Assembly: GCA_023334545.1 (NCBI GenBank)
Contig: JAADVB010000283.1
Span: forward strand, 1 to 21,434
Source of the DNA: Salisapilia sapeloensis
Taxonomy: Eukaryota > Oomycota > Peronosporomycetes > Peronosporales > Salisapiliaceae
Length of the DNA: 21,434 nucleotides
Direction: 5' to 3'
Below the pieces are notes generated by a model. The model was not told where the DNA came from. It saw only the letters and a program-made list of their open reading frames with translations, and made no database searches. The first letter of the stretch is position 1; every line of letters begins with the position of its first letter. A program made the position numbers and the translations under genes. Positions 9,335 through 19,633 of the stretch are shown piece after piece.

Positions 9335-11006
9335 ATGGCGGAGGCGAGTGCGAGTACCAGCGTCCATGGCGCAAGCAAGCCAGTGCGAAAGACTGTGCCT
9401 GGACTAACCAACCTCGGCAATACGTGCTTCTTCAACGCCATTCTCCAGGCACTCGCAGGCACTGAGCTCTTCTCGGACTATCTCTCGGACGTTCAGCAGC
9501 TCTCACGCGCTAAACGCGGACCAAACGTCGCCTTTACACACGCACTACAGAATTGTCTGACAGGTATATTCTCCACCTTATCAGTTCTACGACTTGTATC
9601 TAATCAAGTATGTATAATTAGCACTATCTCCTGTCCCGGAGCACTACCGAGGTCGATGCTTTCGTCCGTCCGATTTAAATAGTGAACTCCGGCGTCGAAT
9701 CTCTTCGTTCAAAGGCAGCAAGCAACAAGATGCACAAGAGCTACTTCAATTCACACTGAATATCGTCTCCGACGAACAAGAAGCTTGTCGTTTACAAGAT
9801 CTCGGTTTGCGCGACTTGATCGAATACGATGGCCTCGAGTTCGCCAAGAGCTTTCCAGATTTCTTTTCCAAATTAGCCTACTCGATGCTACCTACGTCAC
9901 TCCCGTCTGACTTGTTCCCACTACCTCATCACCTCGTGTCTTCCACGTCGTCTATGACAACGTCCGTGACGAGCTCCATGGCGGATAGCATCAGCCCGTC
10001 GTCTTCCAGCATCTACGACGAGTTCGTACTTGATGAACCATCGGCACAGAACCCCATGCGAGGGCTGCAAGTCAATCTTTTACGCTGCACGCGTTGCCTC
10101 GGCTTGCGCCCAGTTCATCTCGAACGCTTCTTTGACGTCACGCTGTCGTTTCGGGACGCAGCGGCAAAGAAAGTGACGCTTGCGGAGCTCTTACGAGCAT
10201 ATACAGGGTCGGAGATGGTGCAAGACGTCGAGTGCAGCTTCTGTAGCGTCCGACAGGAGCTCCACTTGACTCGCTCGCACTATAACGAGGACGAGCGACA
10301 GCTCGAGGCGTGGCGTGGGAAGCAGCAGAGCGTCGCGACAGAAGTCCCGATGGCATCTGACACTGGCATCGAGTTCGCGCAGTACAGACGTCTCGACTGG
10401 ATCGAAGAGCTGAAGCAGATGCTCGATTCAGGCTTTGCCGCACATTTGGATCCGAGAGATCGAGGTATCCCAGTCGCCCGAACGGCGTGTCAGATGCAGA
10501 CGCAATTCGCACGTAGTCCAGACGTCCTTTGCTTTCATTTCAACCGCAAGGTCTTAAGTAACTATAGTAGTACGTTCCGTAAGGTCGATACGCTCGTCCA
10601 GTTCCCACTGGAGCTCGACATGAGTCCATACTGTGGCTTTGCCGTCGGAGATGACGAAGCCGAACGGACGGACAGTGGGTTTGTAGAACAACTAGGCGCA
10701 CGAGATCGGGCGGAACGACGTGGTCGTGTGTTCGCGTCCAGGATGCCCAAGTTGCATTTACAATACGTGCTCAAGTCGGTCGTGATGCACCATGGGACAG
10801 CCGGAGGTGGCCACTTTACGGCGTATCGACGGACGATCGAGAGTGACCAGTGGTTCCATGTCTCGGATAGCAAAGTCCGGGAAGCTAGCCTAAGTGAGGT
10901 CTTATCCAGTTGTGCATACATGTTGTTCTACGAGCGGAAGCATCGTCCAAGTGGATGTATCGAGTCGGAGGAGGAGCTCGATGTATATGGGAAAGAGCAA
11001 CGATGA
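9335..11006 (+). CDS. Ubiquitin-specific protease, USP30-like (C19)
   Basis: This cysteine protease removes ubiquitin from proteins. Exons are 9335-9563 and 9622-11006, with a 58-bp intron ending in TAG, giving 537 residues. The Cys box is PGLTNLGNTCFFNAILQAL with catalytic Cys31. FKGSKQQDAQELLQF is the conserved QQDA.E block. Two CxxC pairs (CTRC, CSFC) are those of the zinc ribbon in the USP fingers. The His box is GGGHFTAYRR (His about 474). WFHVSDSKVREASLSEVLSS then matches the USP30 signature, where the third catalytic residue is Ser rather than the usual Asp/Asn. Human USP30 is anchored in the mitochondrial outer membrane; no N-terminal membrane segment is visible here, so localisation is open. 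The upstream in-frame codons 9284-9334 lie in the CCAAT promoter and were left out. Confidence 0.93.
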
Positions 11007-11062
11007 GAAATTATGTTTGCAGCCGCTAGAGAAGCATTGACGACTGTGTTGAAAGAAATCCA

Positions 11063-12616
11063 TTAGGCGAGTCCATACTCTTGCTTACACCTTTTCACGA
11101 CGCCAATGAGAAACCCGCTCCGATTCCGAACGCTATTCAAATTTGCGTGCGTGAAACGACGAAGGACTTCGTTGGCCAGGTCTTCCGTCAATTGACCTAG
11201 AACGTCATATACTTTATCCCCAAACTCATGCACACTTTCAAGTATACCATTCGCAGCCATGGCATGCAAATGTGTCTGTACGGACACTGGGAGCTGGAGC
11301 ATGGATGGTGGACCTGTCCCGAGAGGGACTGGACCGTGCATTGCTAAGCCTGGATTCATCGACTCGGACGTTTGCTGCGGTCTAGACACTCGTCGATCGT
11401 CCACTGGATGCATCTTGTAGTGTTGTTGTTGTGTGCTTCCTTCATCTGAAATCATCTTTTCATTCACTCGATTGATAATCCCGACAAAGAAGCCTTGGAC
11501 GTTGCCAATGTCTGCTAAGTTCGCCTCGGCAAAGTTGTACACGGCTTCCGTTGCCACTCGTTCTGGTAGATGTAGAAGTCGCGATAGGACATTATCATTG
11601 ATTGACTCTTGCAATCGACCGTCTCGATAGAGTGCATCGAGGACAGATCGAACGCTTGGAGGTAGTCGAGAGTAAATGTCACTTTTGCTATCGGATGTAG
11701 AGACAGCAGTCGCGTCGGCCTTATGTCTATTGCGACGAGGGTCGCGACTGCTGGACTCGGAGCTATGAGACGACATGGATGAACCAGTCAGGTCATTGGA
11801 TCGACGACGATCAGGGTAGGACGATCGAGTGCGACGACCGTGAGGGGCAGAAGGGTATTTGTACGGAAGCGAGAGGCTAGTGCTGCCGCTGGAGGGGAAG
11901 GGAGGCGCGTAGCCGAAGGTGCAGAAGCCTGGGTCGCTGGCAAAGGCGCCCATATAAGAAGAGACAGGAGCGAGAGTAGACACCCACGGGTTGTCATGAA
12001 GATAATCTTGATAAACACGCATGAAATGGCTGTTCTTATCTTGTATAGCGTCCATGTCGTGCCGCATAAAGTTGCCGATGACTGCGAGTTGTGCGAATTC
12101 CGGTAGATGACCGACGGACGTAAGGGTTGATCGACTCACTTGCGCCAGGTCGAACTTGTGGGTCGACGCAAAGTCCTGCAGACGATCCCACGCCGAGAGC
12201 GCGAGACCTTTGCGGTTTCCGTCCTTGTCTTCATACATTGCGTCATGATGTTCCTGCCGCCGATATAAATGTTCATAGCTGGAGCTATGGCTGCTCGAAT
12301 CATCTAGCGCAGGTGTGCTAGTAGACTGCGTGCGCTGCTTCTTATCGACGTTGTGTGCATCCTCGACGCGTCGTTTTAGCTCAGACGTGCCTCGTGCAGG
12401 AAACGAACCACTCGGGTCCGCCGGGTCGTACTCATCGACGTTATGTTTTACTCTTACTTGACTAGTTGCTTTCGTGCCTACCGACTGCGTCTGATCATCT
12501 CGTATGTGCGTGGGAGTGGACGACTGTGACTCCGTATGGCCCAAAGACGACGAACCACCCGTCGTGGACACTTCACGACTACTAGTACTACTCGTATTCA
12601 TGTCCGTCGTATCCAT
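11063..12616 (-). CDS. Protein with three hnRNP-Q-type acidic (NURR) domains
   Basis: The gene is intronless and encodes 517 residues. The first 135 or so are Ser/Thr-rich and disordered, with a bipartite nuclear signal (KRR at 81-83, KKQR at 92-95). Three helical repeats follow at about 141-208, 318-387 and 441-513. Repeats 2 and 3 are clearest: LPPSVRSVLDALYRDGRL... ending FAEANLADIGNVQGFFVGII, and LPVSVQTHLHAMAANGIL... ending FTHANLNSVRNRSGFLIGVV. This matches the N-terminal acidic domain of hnRNP Q/R proteins (F.dsdLshvqNKsaFLcGvmk). Repeat 1 is diverged (MDAIQDKNSHFMRVYQDYL). Ser/Arg-rich linkers separate the repeats. There is no RRM, so the domain occurs without its usual RNA-binding partner. 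A nuclear or RNP scaffold role is inferred. It is divergent from glutaryl-CoA dehydrogenase across 210 bp and ends 56 bp past the convergent USP stop. Confidence 0.85.
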   Translation of the reverse strand: MDTTDMNTSSTSSREVSTTGGSSSLGHTESQSSTPTHIRDDQTQSVGTKATSQVRVKHNVDEYDPADPSGSFPARGTSELKRRVEDAHNVDKKQRTQSTSTPALDDSSSHSSSYEHLYRRQEHHDAMYEDKDGNRKGLALSAWDRLQDFASTHKFDLAQVSRSTLTSVGHLPEFAQLAVIGNFMRHDMDAIQDKNSHFMRVYQDYLHDNPWVSTLAPVSSYMGAFASDPGFCTFGYAPPFPSSGSTSLSLPYKYPSAPHGRRTRSSYPDRRRSNDLTGSSMSSHSSESSSRDPRRNRHKADATAVSTSDSKSDIYSRLPPSVRSVLDALYRDGRLQESINDNVLSRLLHLPERVATEAVYNFAEANLADIGNVQGFFVGIINRVNEKMISDEGSTQQQHYKMHPVDDRRVSRPQQTSESMNPGLAMHGPVPLGTGPPSMLQLPVSVQTHLHAMAANGILESVHEFGDKVYDVLGQLTEDLANEVLRRFTHANLNSVRNRSGFLIGVVKRCKQEYGLA

Positions 12617-12826
12617 CGGGCTTGAATACTCCTGTCAAGCGATATTCGTCTAGCTAGCTTGGTCCACCACGACGTGCTCGCGTGCGTACTTGGACGGTGT
12701 TTAGATTGTCCCCGATGTATACAAAATAGTTTAAATACTAAATATACCCTGACCATGTCTTCGAGGACGTAATAAGCAGATTGGACGAGTTACGCGATTA
12801 AGCCGGTGAAGACCTCATTGAAGAAA
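12617..12826. promoter_or_regulatory. Divergent promoter region
   Basis: This is the 210-bp gap between the acidic-domain gene (-) and glutaryl-CoA dehydrogenase (+). It contains an A/T-rich patch at about 12719-12747 (ACAAAATAGTTTAAATAC and neighbours) and a single ATTGG at 12780-12784, about 45 bp before the dehydrogenase ATG. No paired CCAAT arrangement is present. Function is inferred from position. Confidence 0.4.
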
Positions 12827-14458
12827 ATGCTCAAGACCCTCGCAACCACGAAACGCTTCCAGAACCTCCCTCATGTCCGTGGCATGGCCGGGAGAGCTCG
12901 ATTCCAATGGGAAGACCCTTTGCGACTCGAGGAACAGCTTAATGATGAAGAGCTCATGATTAAAGTACACTCAAGTGCACATACGTCTCTTAAGAGAGAT
13001 CTTTATCACATGAGATTAGAATGCCGCGCAAGACTTTTGCCAGGAAAAGTTGCTCCCGGGTATCGTCCAAGCGAATCGCAATGCGACGTTCGATAAGAAC
13101 ATCATGAAGGAGTTTGGCGACATGGGCTTCCTTGGACCGACCATCCAAGGATACGGATGTCCTGGCGTCGGATACGTGTCGTATGGACTCATCGCCAATG
13201 CCGTCGAGCAGGTAGGCCCTACACATAAGATAGCAAGAGCGTAGACAGGAGATGACGTGGATAATAGGTGGATAGCGCATACCGATCCGCGATGAGTGTG
13301 CAGTCGTCCCTAGTCATGCTCCCGATCAACGAGTTCGGGTCGGAAGCCCAGAAGGAAAAGGTGTGTAACTATATCCTCTTCTTAGGAGAAAGATCGCTGA
13401 CGGGAGTATACATAGTACCTCCCGCAACTGGCGAAAGGAGAGCTCATCGGCTGCTTCGGACTGACGGAGCCTAACCATGGCTCGGACCCTGGATCGTACG
13501 ATACGCTCATCTCTCTCCTAAAGCACCATCTCATTATCTTTTCTATCTAATAGGATGGAGACGAGAGCTCGACGCAAGGGAGACAAGTACATTCTCAATG
13601 GCTCCAAGAACTGTATGTTCCACCTCTTGCTCTGCATACAACAATATGCTTATCCGATATGCTTGTAGGGATCACGAACGCACCTATCGCGGATGTCTTT
13701 GTGATTTGGGCCAAGGACGATGAAGGCGACATTCGTGGCTTCATCCTCGACAAGGACACGCCTGGTCTGTCTGCTCAGTACATCGACGGAAAAGCGACGC
13801 TCATGGCTTCCGCCACGGGCATGATCTTTATGGAAGATGTCGAAATTCCGGCTGAGAACATGCTGCCGAACGTCAAGGGTCTCAAGGTACCTCCTTGCTC
13901 CTACATGAATCCCGTACAAGCTAACAAGCTTCCTAGGGTCCCTTCACCTGTCTCAACAGTGCTCGTTACGGTATCTCTTGGGGTGCCCTCGGAGCAGCAT
14001 GTAAGTCTTTTGGTTGATGGAATCACGTACAAGTGCTCATGCCTGATGTAGACTCTTGCTACTCGATCGCTCGGCAGTATACGCTCGACCGAAAGCAGTT
14101 CGGTGCTCCTCTTGCGTCCAACCAGTTGATGCAAAAGAAATTCGCTGATATGAGCACTGAGATTGCCATCGGACTGCAGAGCTGTCTTCAAGTCGGAAGA
14201 CTCTTGGACCAGGGTAAAGCACCGACGGAACTGATTTCCATGGTGAAGAGAAACTCGTGTGGAAAAGCGCTCGAAATTGCTCGGAATGCGAGAGATATGC
14301 TTGGTGGCAATGGACTGTCGGATGAGTACCATATCATTCGTCATGCCGTGAACTTGGAAGCTGTAAACACGTACGAAGGTACGCATGACATCCATGCGCT
14401 CATTCTCGGACGTGCGATTACGGATATCCCGGCCTTTGTTCCTCATAATGCCAAGTAA
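12827..14458 (+). CDS. GCDH: Glutaryl-CoA dehydrogenase, mitochondrial, eight exons
   Basis: This FAD enzyme oxidises and decarboxylates glutaryl-CoA to crotonyl-CoA in lysine and tryptophan breakdown in the mitochondrial matrix. Exons are 12827-12964, 13020-13211, 13268-13360, 13416-13495, 13554-13612, 13669-13886, 13937-14000 and 14052-14458. All seven introns (50-58 bp) are GT...TAG and in phase, giving 416 residues against 438 in human. The N-terminus ([19 protein letters not shown]) is basic and lacks acidic residues, as in a matrix-targeting peptide. Landmarks are [114 protein letters not shown] and [18 protein letters not shown], with the catalytic Glu at about 390. The start is the first ATG in frame; a GTG at 12806 is unlikely in a eukaryote. 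Confidence 0.96.
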
Positions 14459-14756
14459 AGAGCATGTTTGTCGCAGCGTTAGACTTGGCTGTCGGAGCTG
14501 TAGTTTGCATTGTTTGGCTACAGAAGAATTAAAGCATTTCCACGCGACGTTGCCTTGTTCTTGTATTGATATGCTTTGAGGAAGGATGCTTATATCGTAG
14601 TCTGTCGACTGGAGTAGTGTCAAGAGTATCTTTCCTGTCGGTTTCTTGAGTGACCATAGGAAGGTTGATGTGTAGGATCGCTTCTCCATGATTCCATTGC
14701 TTTATAGATCGACAAACTTGATGAAACTGTGGAAAGTAAATCAGAGGTCAGATTAG

Positions 14757-15912
14757 ATGATGGCGTGGAGACACGATCGGTGGACACAGGATTCGAGACT
14801 GATATGCGAGGCTTTAGTGTTCATTTATTCTAGAGATAAATGGCATCGACTCGAAAGGAGCATCAAGCATACTATTTGTCATAGTACAAACCGAGTAGAT
14901 GTCTTTTTCGAGAAGTATATCAAACTATTCTTTAAGCTATGCAGGTTGATTGAACTTGTTGATTCGTTCTAATGTTCGATGTTGTGCGTCGCCCAGGGAC
15001 ACTTTCACGTATGGCAGCATTGTATTTGCCCTATCAGCTATGCTTGATATGCAGTAATGACGCAAAGACACTTGATGAGCGAAATATACTCCAATATATT
15101 GAAAGTATAGCTAGTATTCGTGAAGGTATAGCTGGCCGCAGATTTCTCTCTGCGAGACTGAATAAAGTAGACTTATTGCTCGAGTAGCGATGTCTTGGAA
15201 CTTTCGCTCGTCAAAGCAAGAAGACTATCGAAATGTAGTCTAGAGTTCGTGTCTCTCTCATTGAGTTAAGCGATCGTAGACTTGCGGTTCGCGGTGCTCA
15301 CGCCATAAATTGCTTCCGATCCCACATCCAACCGAGGGTGGACGCTAGGATTGAGACAACGCCATCAGAAGATACAGAAGGACGAGGTCGATGAACTTGT
15401 CTCGTATCATCGAACAGCAGATGTGCGCGAGATGAACTCTCACGAAAAGCATCCTCGTCGGATGATACTCCGAGCATAAAAGTCGGTCTCTTGAGCTTGT
15501 GGACTAGGTTGCAATGGACGCTACTTGTATCCGATTAAGGCTCAGGTACCTAATGATGGAGCTATTGTACTTGACTTCTATCGAGAACTAAGCCTACGAA
15601 GACACTACTTGGGTCTCTGTACAGCAGTAGACGGATTAATTCAGTTTGTTTAACAGATTGTAGGCAACATCTTAAGGTACAAGACACCGATCGAAGATAC
15701 CATGAATTCTACCTATGCTCCAGTAAAACAAGTGGGTATGACATTGTAACGTGCAGAATCGATTTGCAACTTAGTATCCAGCTGCACAAGCAGCCACAAG
15801 ATACATTTTTCCGACAAATCTCGATATGCGTAACCGAGATGGTTTCAACCATCAATGTCTACCTTTTGGACATCAACTTTCTATGGGCTCTAGAGCTAGT
15901 GTCCTAAACTAG
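14757..15912. other. Unresolved coding-like region (gene or relic)
   Basis: Several frames here look protein-like without being long. Plus strand: 14757-14972 (opens MMAWRHDRWTQDSRLICEAL), 14972-15187 (includes KTLDERNILQYIESIASIRE), a frame open for 110 codons at 15575-15907 without an early ATG, and an overlapping frame at 15776-15912 (RYIFPTNLDMRNRDGFNHQC). Minus strand: 15477-15298, 59 residues opening MLGVSSDEDAFRESSSRAHL. Introns of about 55-70 bp could join some plus-strand pieces in phase, e.g. a donor GTAAAT at 14736 with an acceptor at 14789. No chain is convincing end to end and no family is recognised. It may be a fast-evolving spliced gene, a decayed gene, or compositional noise. 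Confidence 0.3.
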
Positions 15913-16839
15913 TAAGTAGATCACAATGTGGTATTCCTTCCTGCGAGAAAGGAACTGGTGCATTGTGACGGAAGATGAAGCATTAGACTGGAAGGTTTTA
16001 AAGCTATCTCTCGACGTTGGCACTAATCTCGTAGGCATCTCTTTACGTTTATTCTAGCATATGCATCGAAAAGAAAAGGAGCTTTGCAATTATTTATAGC
16101 AGCAAAAGGTTATAAATCAATTTGGTCTACACAGATGCAGCGTTAAAGTTCGTTTATGTGTGCATGGCTTCTGTGATCAATTACCAAGCGAGTGTTTCTG
16201 TTCCTCAAAGTTTCTTTAATGAGTACAAGGAAATACTTAGGCACCTGTATGCAAAGATAGGAAGAACAAATATATTAATAAAGCGCGTAAACCATAAACT
16301 TTATTCTATGTTTAATTATTGTGAGTTTCATTCAAATTGCCATGATCAAAGAGCTCAGGACTCGATTCGGGTTGGCGAATGAATCAACCACACTCAGACT
16401 AAACAATGGTCTTGCACATACTACCAGATAGTCAGCACAAAGCCTAGTATCGTGACGTACGCTCGCTTTAATCTTGCTATCTCTAGCAGAGGTAATGAAC
16501 AAAAACCTCGATACGGTATCTTTAGTATACAACAAGCTTATATGTGGCCATTATAGGCATCATAGGACAATCGTCGGCTCCAGAAACCTTCTCATCCACG
16601 TAAGTATCAACCATATCTACGCTACAAGCGGGCATGTAAGCTTTATCCTAGATTTCCACTGCGTTGACTATAAAGTTTATCTCGCGCTTCTAAAGATTTC
16701 TATGTAATGAAACACTAATCCAGTACACATATAGGTAGCAAACTCTAAGACGTCCATTCATAACTACAAAAACCACACACGCGTACCCTAGAGACACCTC
16801 TACTACCAAATCCATAGCCAACTCCTATAGCTCATCCGC

Positions 16840-17079
16840 ATTTCAACCAATCCCAGACCATCCACTTCTTCATTGGCTAAAACCACATAATAAGCCCACA
16901 GATTGGTCGAAATGAGCGCACACCGACATCGGATACGAAGCTCGAGGTGGCAGCGACCAGGCTCTCTCGTTCTCCTCCGGACCGCCTCGCACCCGTGCAT
17001 CGTACTCTACATCCGCCACAAACAACCACAGGAATACCTCTACTACCCATAGCATCCAATTGCACTTGAGATCTTCAGC
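16840..17079 (+). promoter_or_regulatory. AP-1 gamma promoter with CCAAT boxes
   Basis: CCAAT lies at 16847-16851, followed by ATTGGCTAAAA at 16872 and ATTGG at 16902. The last two share orientation and are 30 bp apart, close to the 29-bp spacing in the USP/PP2A promoter, and the 11-mer is identical in both. They lie about 180-210 bp before the ATG at 17080. NF-Y-type binding is inferred from the motif. Confidence 0.5.
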
Positions 17080-19579
17080 ATGAGCCAAAAGCTACGTGAC
17101 TTGATTCGCCACGTGCGAGCTTGTAAGACAGCAGCCGAGGAGCGCGCTGTGATCGCGAAAGAAAGCGCACTCATGCGTACGGCTTTCAAGGACCAGGAGA
17201 AGCAGTACCGCCATCGTAATGTCGCTAAAGTCCTCTTCATCCACATGCTTGGCTATCCGTCCCATTTCGGTCAAATGGAATGCGTCAAGCTTATTGCCAG
17301 CCCCTACTTTGCCGAGAAGCGCATGGGCTATCTAGTACACTCTCTCACTTCTTACAAGTCTATATATGTACTCATTTCTATCCTAGGGCTTAATCTTGCT
17401 CCTTACGGACAATGAAGACGTCCTGACGCTGGTCACGAACTCGGTGAAGAACGATCTAAATAGTCCGAACCACTTCGTCGTCGGCCTTGCGCTCACAGCC
17501 GTCGGGAACATCGCTTCCCCAGACATGGCAAGAGACTTGGTCATGGACATCGACAAACATCTGCGTGGCGAGAATGACTATCTTCGTAAGAAAGCAGCAT
17601 TAGCCTGCATTCGCGTCTTCACCAAGCTCCCAGAGCTCGTAGAAGACTTTGTCGAGTCTGTCCAATCTCTCCTTCGTAGTAAAAACCACGGTGTTCTCTT
17701 AACAGGCGTCGAATTAATTACCCAGGTGATGCAGTTGGAGCATGCGAACATCCAGCTCTTTGGCGATTTAGTCCCGAAGCTCGTGAAAAAACTACGTTCG
17801 CTCTTGTCCATGGGCTACTCATCCGAATATGACGTCAGTGGCATCGCAGATCCGTTCCTCCAAGCTGCCATCCTCCGTCTCTTGCGTCTCTTAGGCAAAG
17901 AGAGCTCCGACGCGAGTGAAGCCATGAACGACGTCCTGGCGCAAGTGGCGACGAACACCGAGACGGCCAAGACGGCTGGCAATGCCATCCTGTACGAATG
18001 TGTGCAGACGATCATGACGATCGAAAGCGACAACGGTCTCCGCGTCCTGGCGATCAACATCCTCGGTCGTTTCCTCTTGAATCGCGACAATAACATTCGA
18101 TACGTAGCGTTAAACACCTTGTCCAAGGTTGTGGCAGACGACGCAGCCGCCGTCCAACGCCACACGAACACGATCGTCGAGTGTCTCAAGGATCCCGACA
18201 CATCGATCCGCCAACGCGCTTTGGAACTCATCTACGCTCTAGTAAACGACTCGAACATCCAGCTCCTCGCTCGAGAGATGCTCAACTACCTTGTTATCGC
18301 TCCTCGCGAGCAAAAACCTTCTTTGTGTTCTCGTATCGCTGATGCCGTCGACAGGTATGCACCGAGTAATCGCTGGCAGATCGATACATTGATCACGATG
18401 CTCTCGATCGCTGGTTCGAACCTTCCGGATGAACGCATCGGACATTCCTTGATCATGCTCATCCAGCGAGATGAAGAGATGCATGCGTATGTCGTTCATA
18501 AACTCTTTGCTGCACTCTCCGATGACCTGACGCAACTCGCTCTCGTCCACGTCGGGCTCTGGTGCATCGGAGAGTACGGCCACTTGCTCCTGCTTGACGC
18601 ACCATCGAACGAACAGTCTCTCCCGGACACGAGCGCCGTCTCGGAGTCTCAAGTCGTTGCTCTCTTATCCGACGTCTTGCACCATCACGCAGCGACGGAA
18701 GTCACGAAAGCATACGCCTTGACGTCCATGCTCAAGCTCACGACTCGTTTCCGAGAGAGCATGCAAGTAGAGAGACTCAAGGGACTACTTGAAGCCTACC
18801 GTAGCTCATCTATCGTTGAGCTCCAGCAACGTTCGATCGAGTACTCTTCTCTCCTCGCGCCAGACTGGAACTCGTTGCGTCCTGACGTGCTCGCCAACAT
18901 GCCTCCCATGGACATCACCAAGCTCCGTAGTCGCCAGTCACGTGTGCTACCTGCAGACCGACTGAATGACTCGCTACTGGACACGGAGGACAAGCCTGAA
19001 CCTCCGAAAGCTCCGCAGGAGAGCAGTCTCCTCGACTTGGACGATATCTTCGGTGGTGGAGCACCGACGAGCAACACGCCAGCGCCTGCGCCTCCAGCAT
19101 CCAACGACCTACTTGCGGACTTGTTTGCTAGTGACTCGAACCCTCCACCTGCTCCAGCTCCTGCGAATGGTAGCTCAAGTGATGAGCTCTTAGGTCTGTT
19201 TGAGCAGAAGCGACCGACAGTACGCGGATATGATAAGCACGGCATTATCATCGATATCGAGGTGGAGAAGAATGCGAATGGAGAACAAGGTCTCACGCAT
19301 TTGCATGCAACGATTACAAATGAAAGTGAGAGCAACGTCGAAGACCTTGTGTTCCAAGCTGCTTTCCCAAAGTACGTGACACTCCTTGCAATGGAACCAC
19401 CTAGTGGTCATGCTTTACCAGCAAAGAGTCAAGGCGGAAGTATCTCTCAAACAGTCAAGATTAAGAACTCGATGGCAGGCCAGAAACCAGTCATGATGCG
19501 CGTGAAACTAGTCTTTTCGAAAGACGGTCAACGTACGGAAGATATTGCAACGATCAATTCTTTTCCGCAGGACATTTGA
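17080..19579 (+). CDS. AP1G1: AP-1 clathrin adaptor complex, gamma subunit
   Basis: This large subunit of AP-1 recruits clathrin and cargo at the trans-Golgi network and endosomes. Exons are 17080-17334 and 17387-19579, with a 52-bp intron (GTACAC...CTAG, phase 0) restoring [16 protein letters not shown], giving 815 residues against 822 in human. The trunk is alpha-solenoid (HEAT-like): [100 protein letters not shown]. The Pro/Ala-rich hinge (about 600-695) carries clathrin-box-like [15 protein letters not shown] and DELLGLF. The C-terminal gamma-ear (about 699-815) has [15 protein letters not shown] and [12 protein letters not shown]. The ear and single-hinge layout separates it from AP-2 alpha. 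AATAAA lies at 19595-19600. Confidence 0.97.
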
Positions 19580-19594
19580 TGCTGGCAGGAAAGA

Positions 19595-19600
19595 AATAAA
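19595..19600 (+). terminator. Candidate poly(A) signal
   Basis: AATAAA in an A-rich run lies 16 bp after the AP-1 gamma stop and 34 bp before the stop of the convergent gene. The two transcripts probably overlap at their 3' ends. Confidence 0.45.
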
Positions 19601-19633
19601 AAAGAAAAACAAGTTGTCAAGCACATAATTTGC

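Larger units (their letters stand above)
14459..17079. other. Long intergenic region
   Basis: No family could be recognised. The part at 14757-15912 is stop-poor and described separately. From about 16040 to 16800 the DNA is A/T-rich with frequent stops and looks non-coding. The last 240 bp hold CCAAT boxes and act as the likely promoter of the AP-1 gamma gene. Confidence 0.5.

Noticed and set aside
10138-10512. Antisense frame of 124 residues in the USP gene
   Set aside because: It is a shadow frame opposite the conserved USP zinc-ribbon region, with no independent support.
13901-14689. Antisense frame of 262 residues
   Set aside because: It overlaps the last exons of glutaryl-CoA dehydrogenase, whose plus-strand reading is certain, and includes antisense introns. 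It has no recognisable domain.
15575-15907. Plus-strand 110-codon frame with a possible VPS13-like pattern (INVYLLDINFLWALELV)
   Set aside because: The resemblance is only to spacing of hydrophobic residues. The order of neighbouring segments is opposite to VPS13, and there is no start codon near the beginning.
15534-16038. Minus-strand pieces resembling a START domain (WYLRSV...CC...YRDPSSVFV)
   Set aside because: The similarity rests on a few residues recalled from oomycete START proteins. Stops interrupt it and no intron chain joins the pieces cleanly.
18408-18430. GGTTCGAACC, resembling a tRNA B box
   Set aside because: It lies inside the AP-1 gamma coding sequence, with no A box or cloverleaf around it.
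18796-19335. Antisense frame of 179 residues over the AP-1 gamma hinge
   Set aside because: The Gly/Ala/Ser-rich reading mirrors the Pro/Ala hinge codons. The plus-strand gene explains the region.
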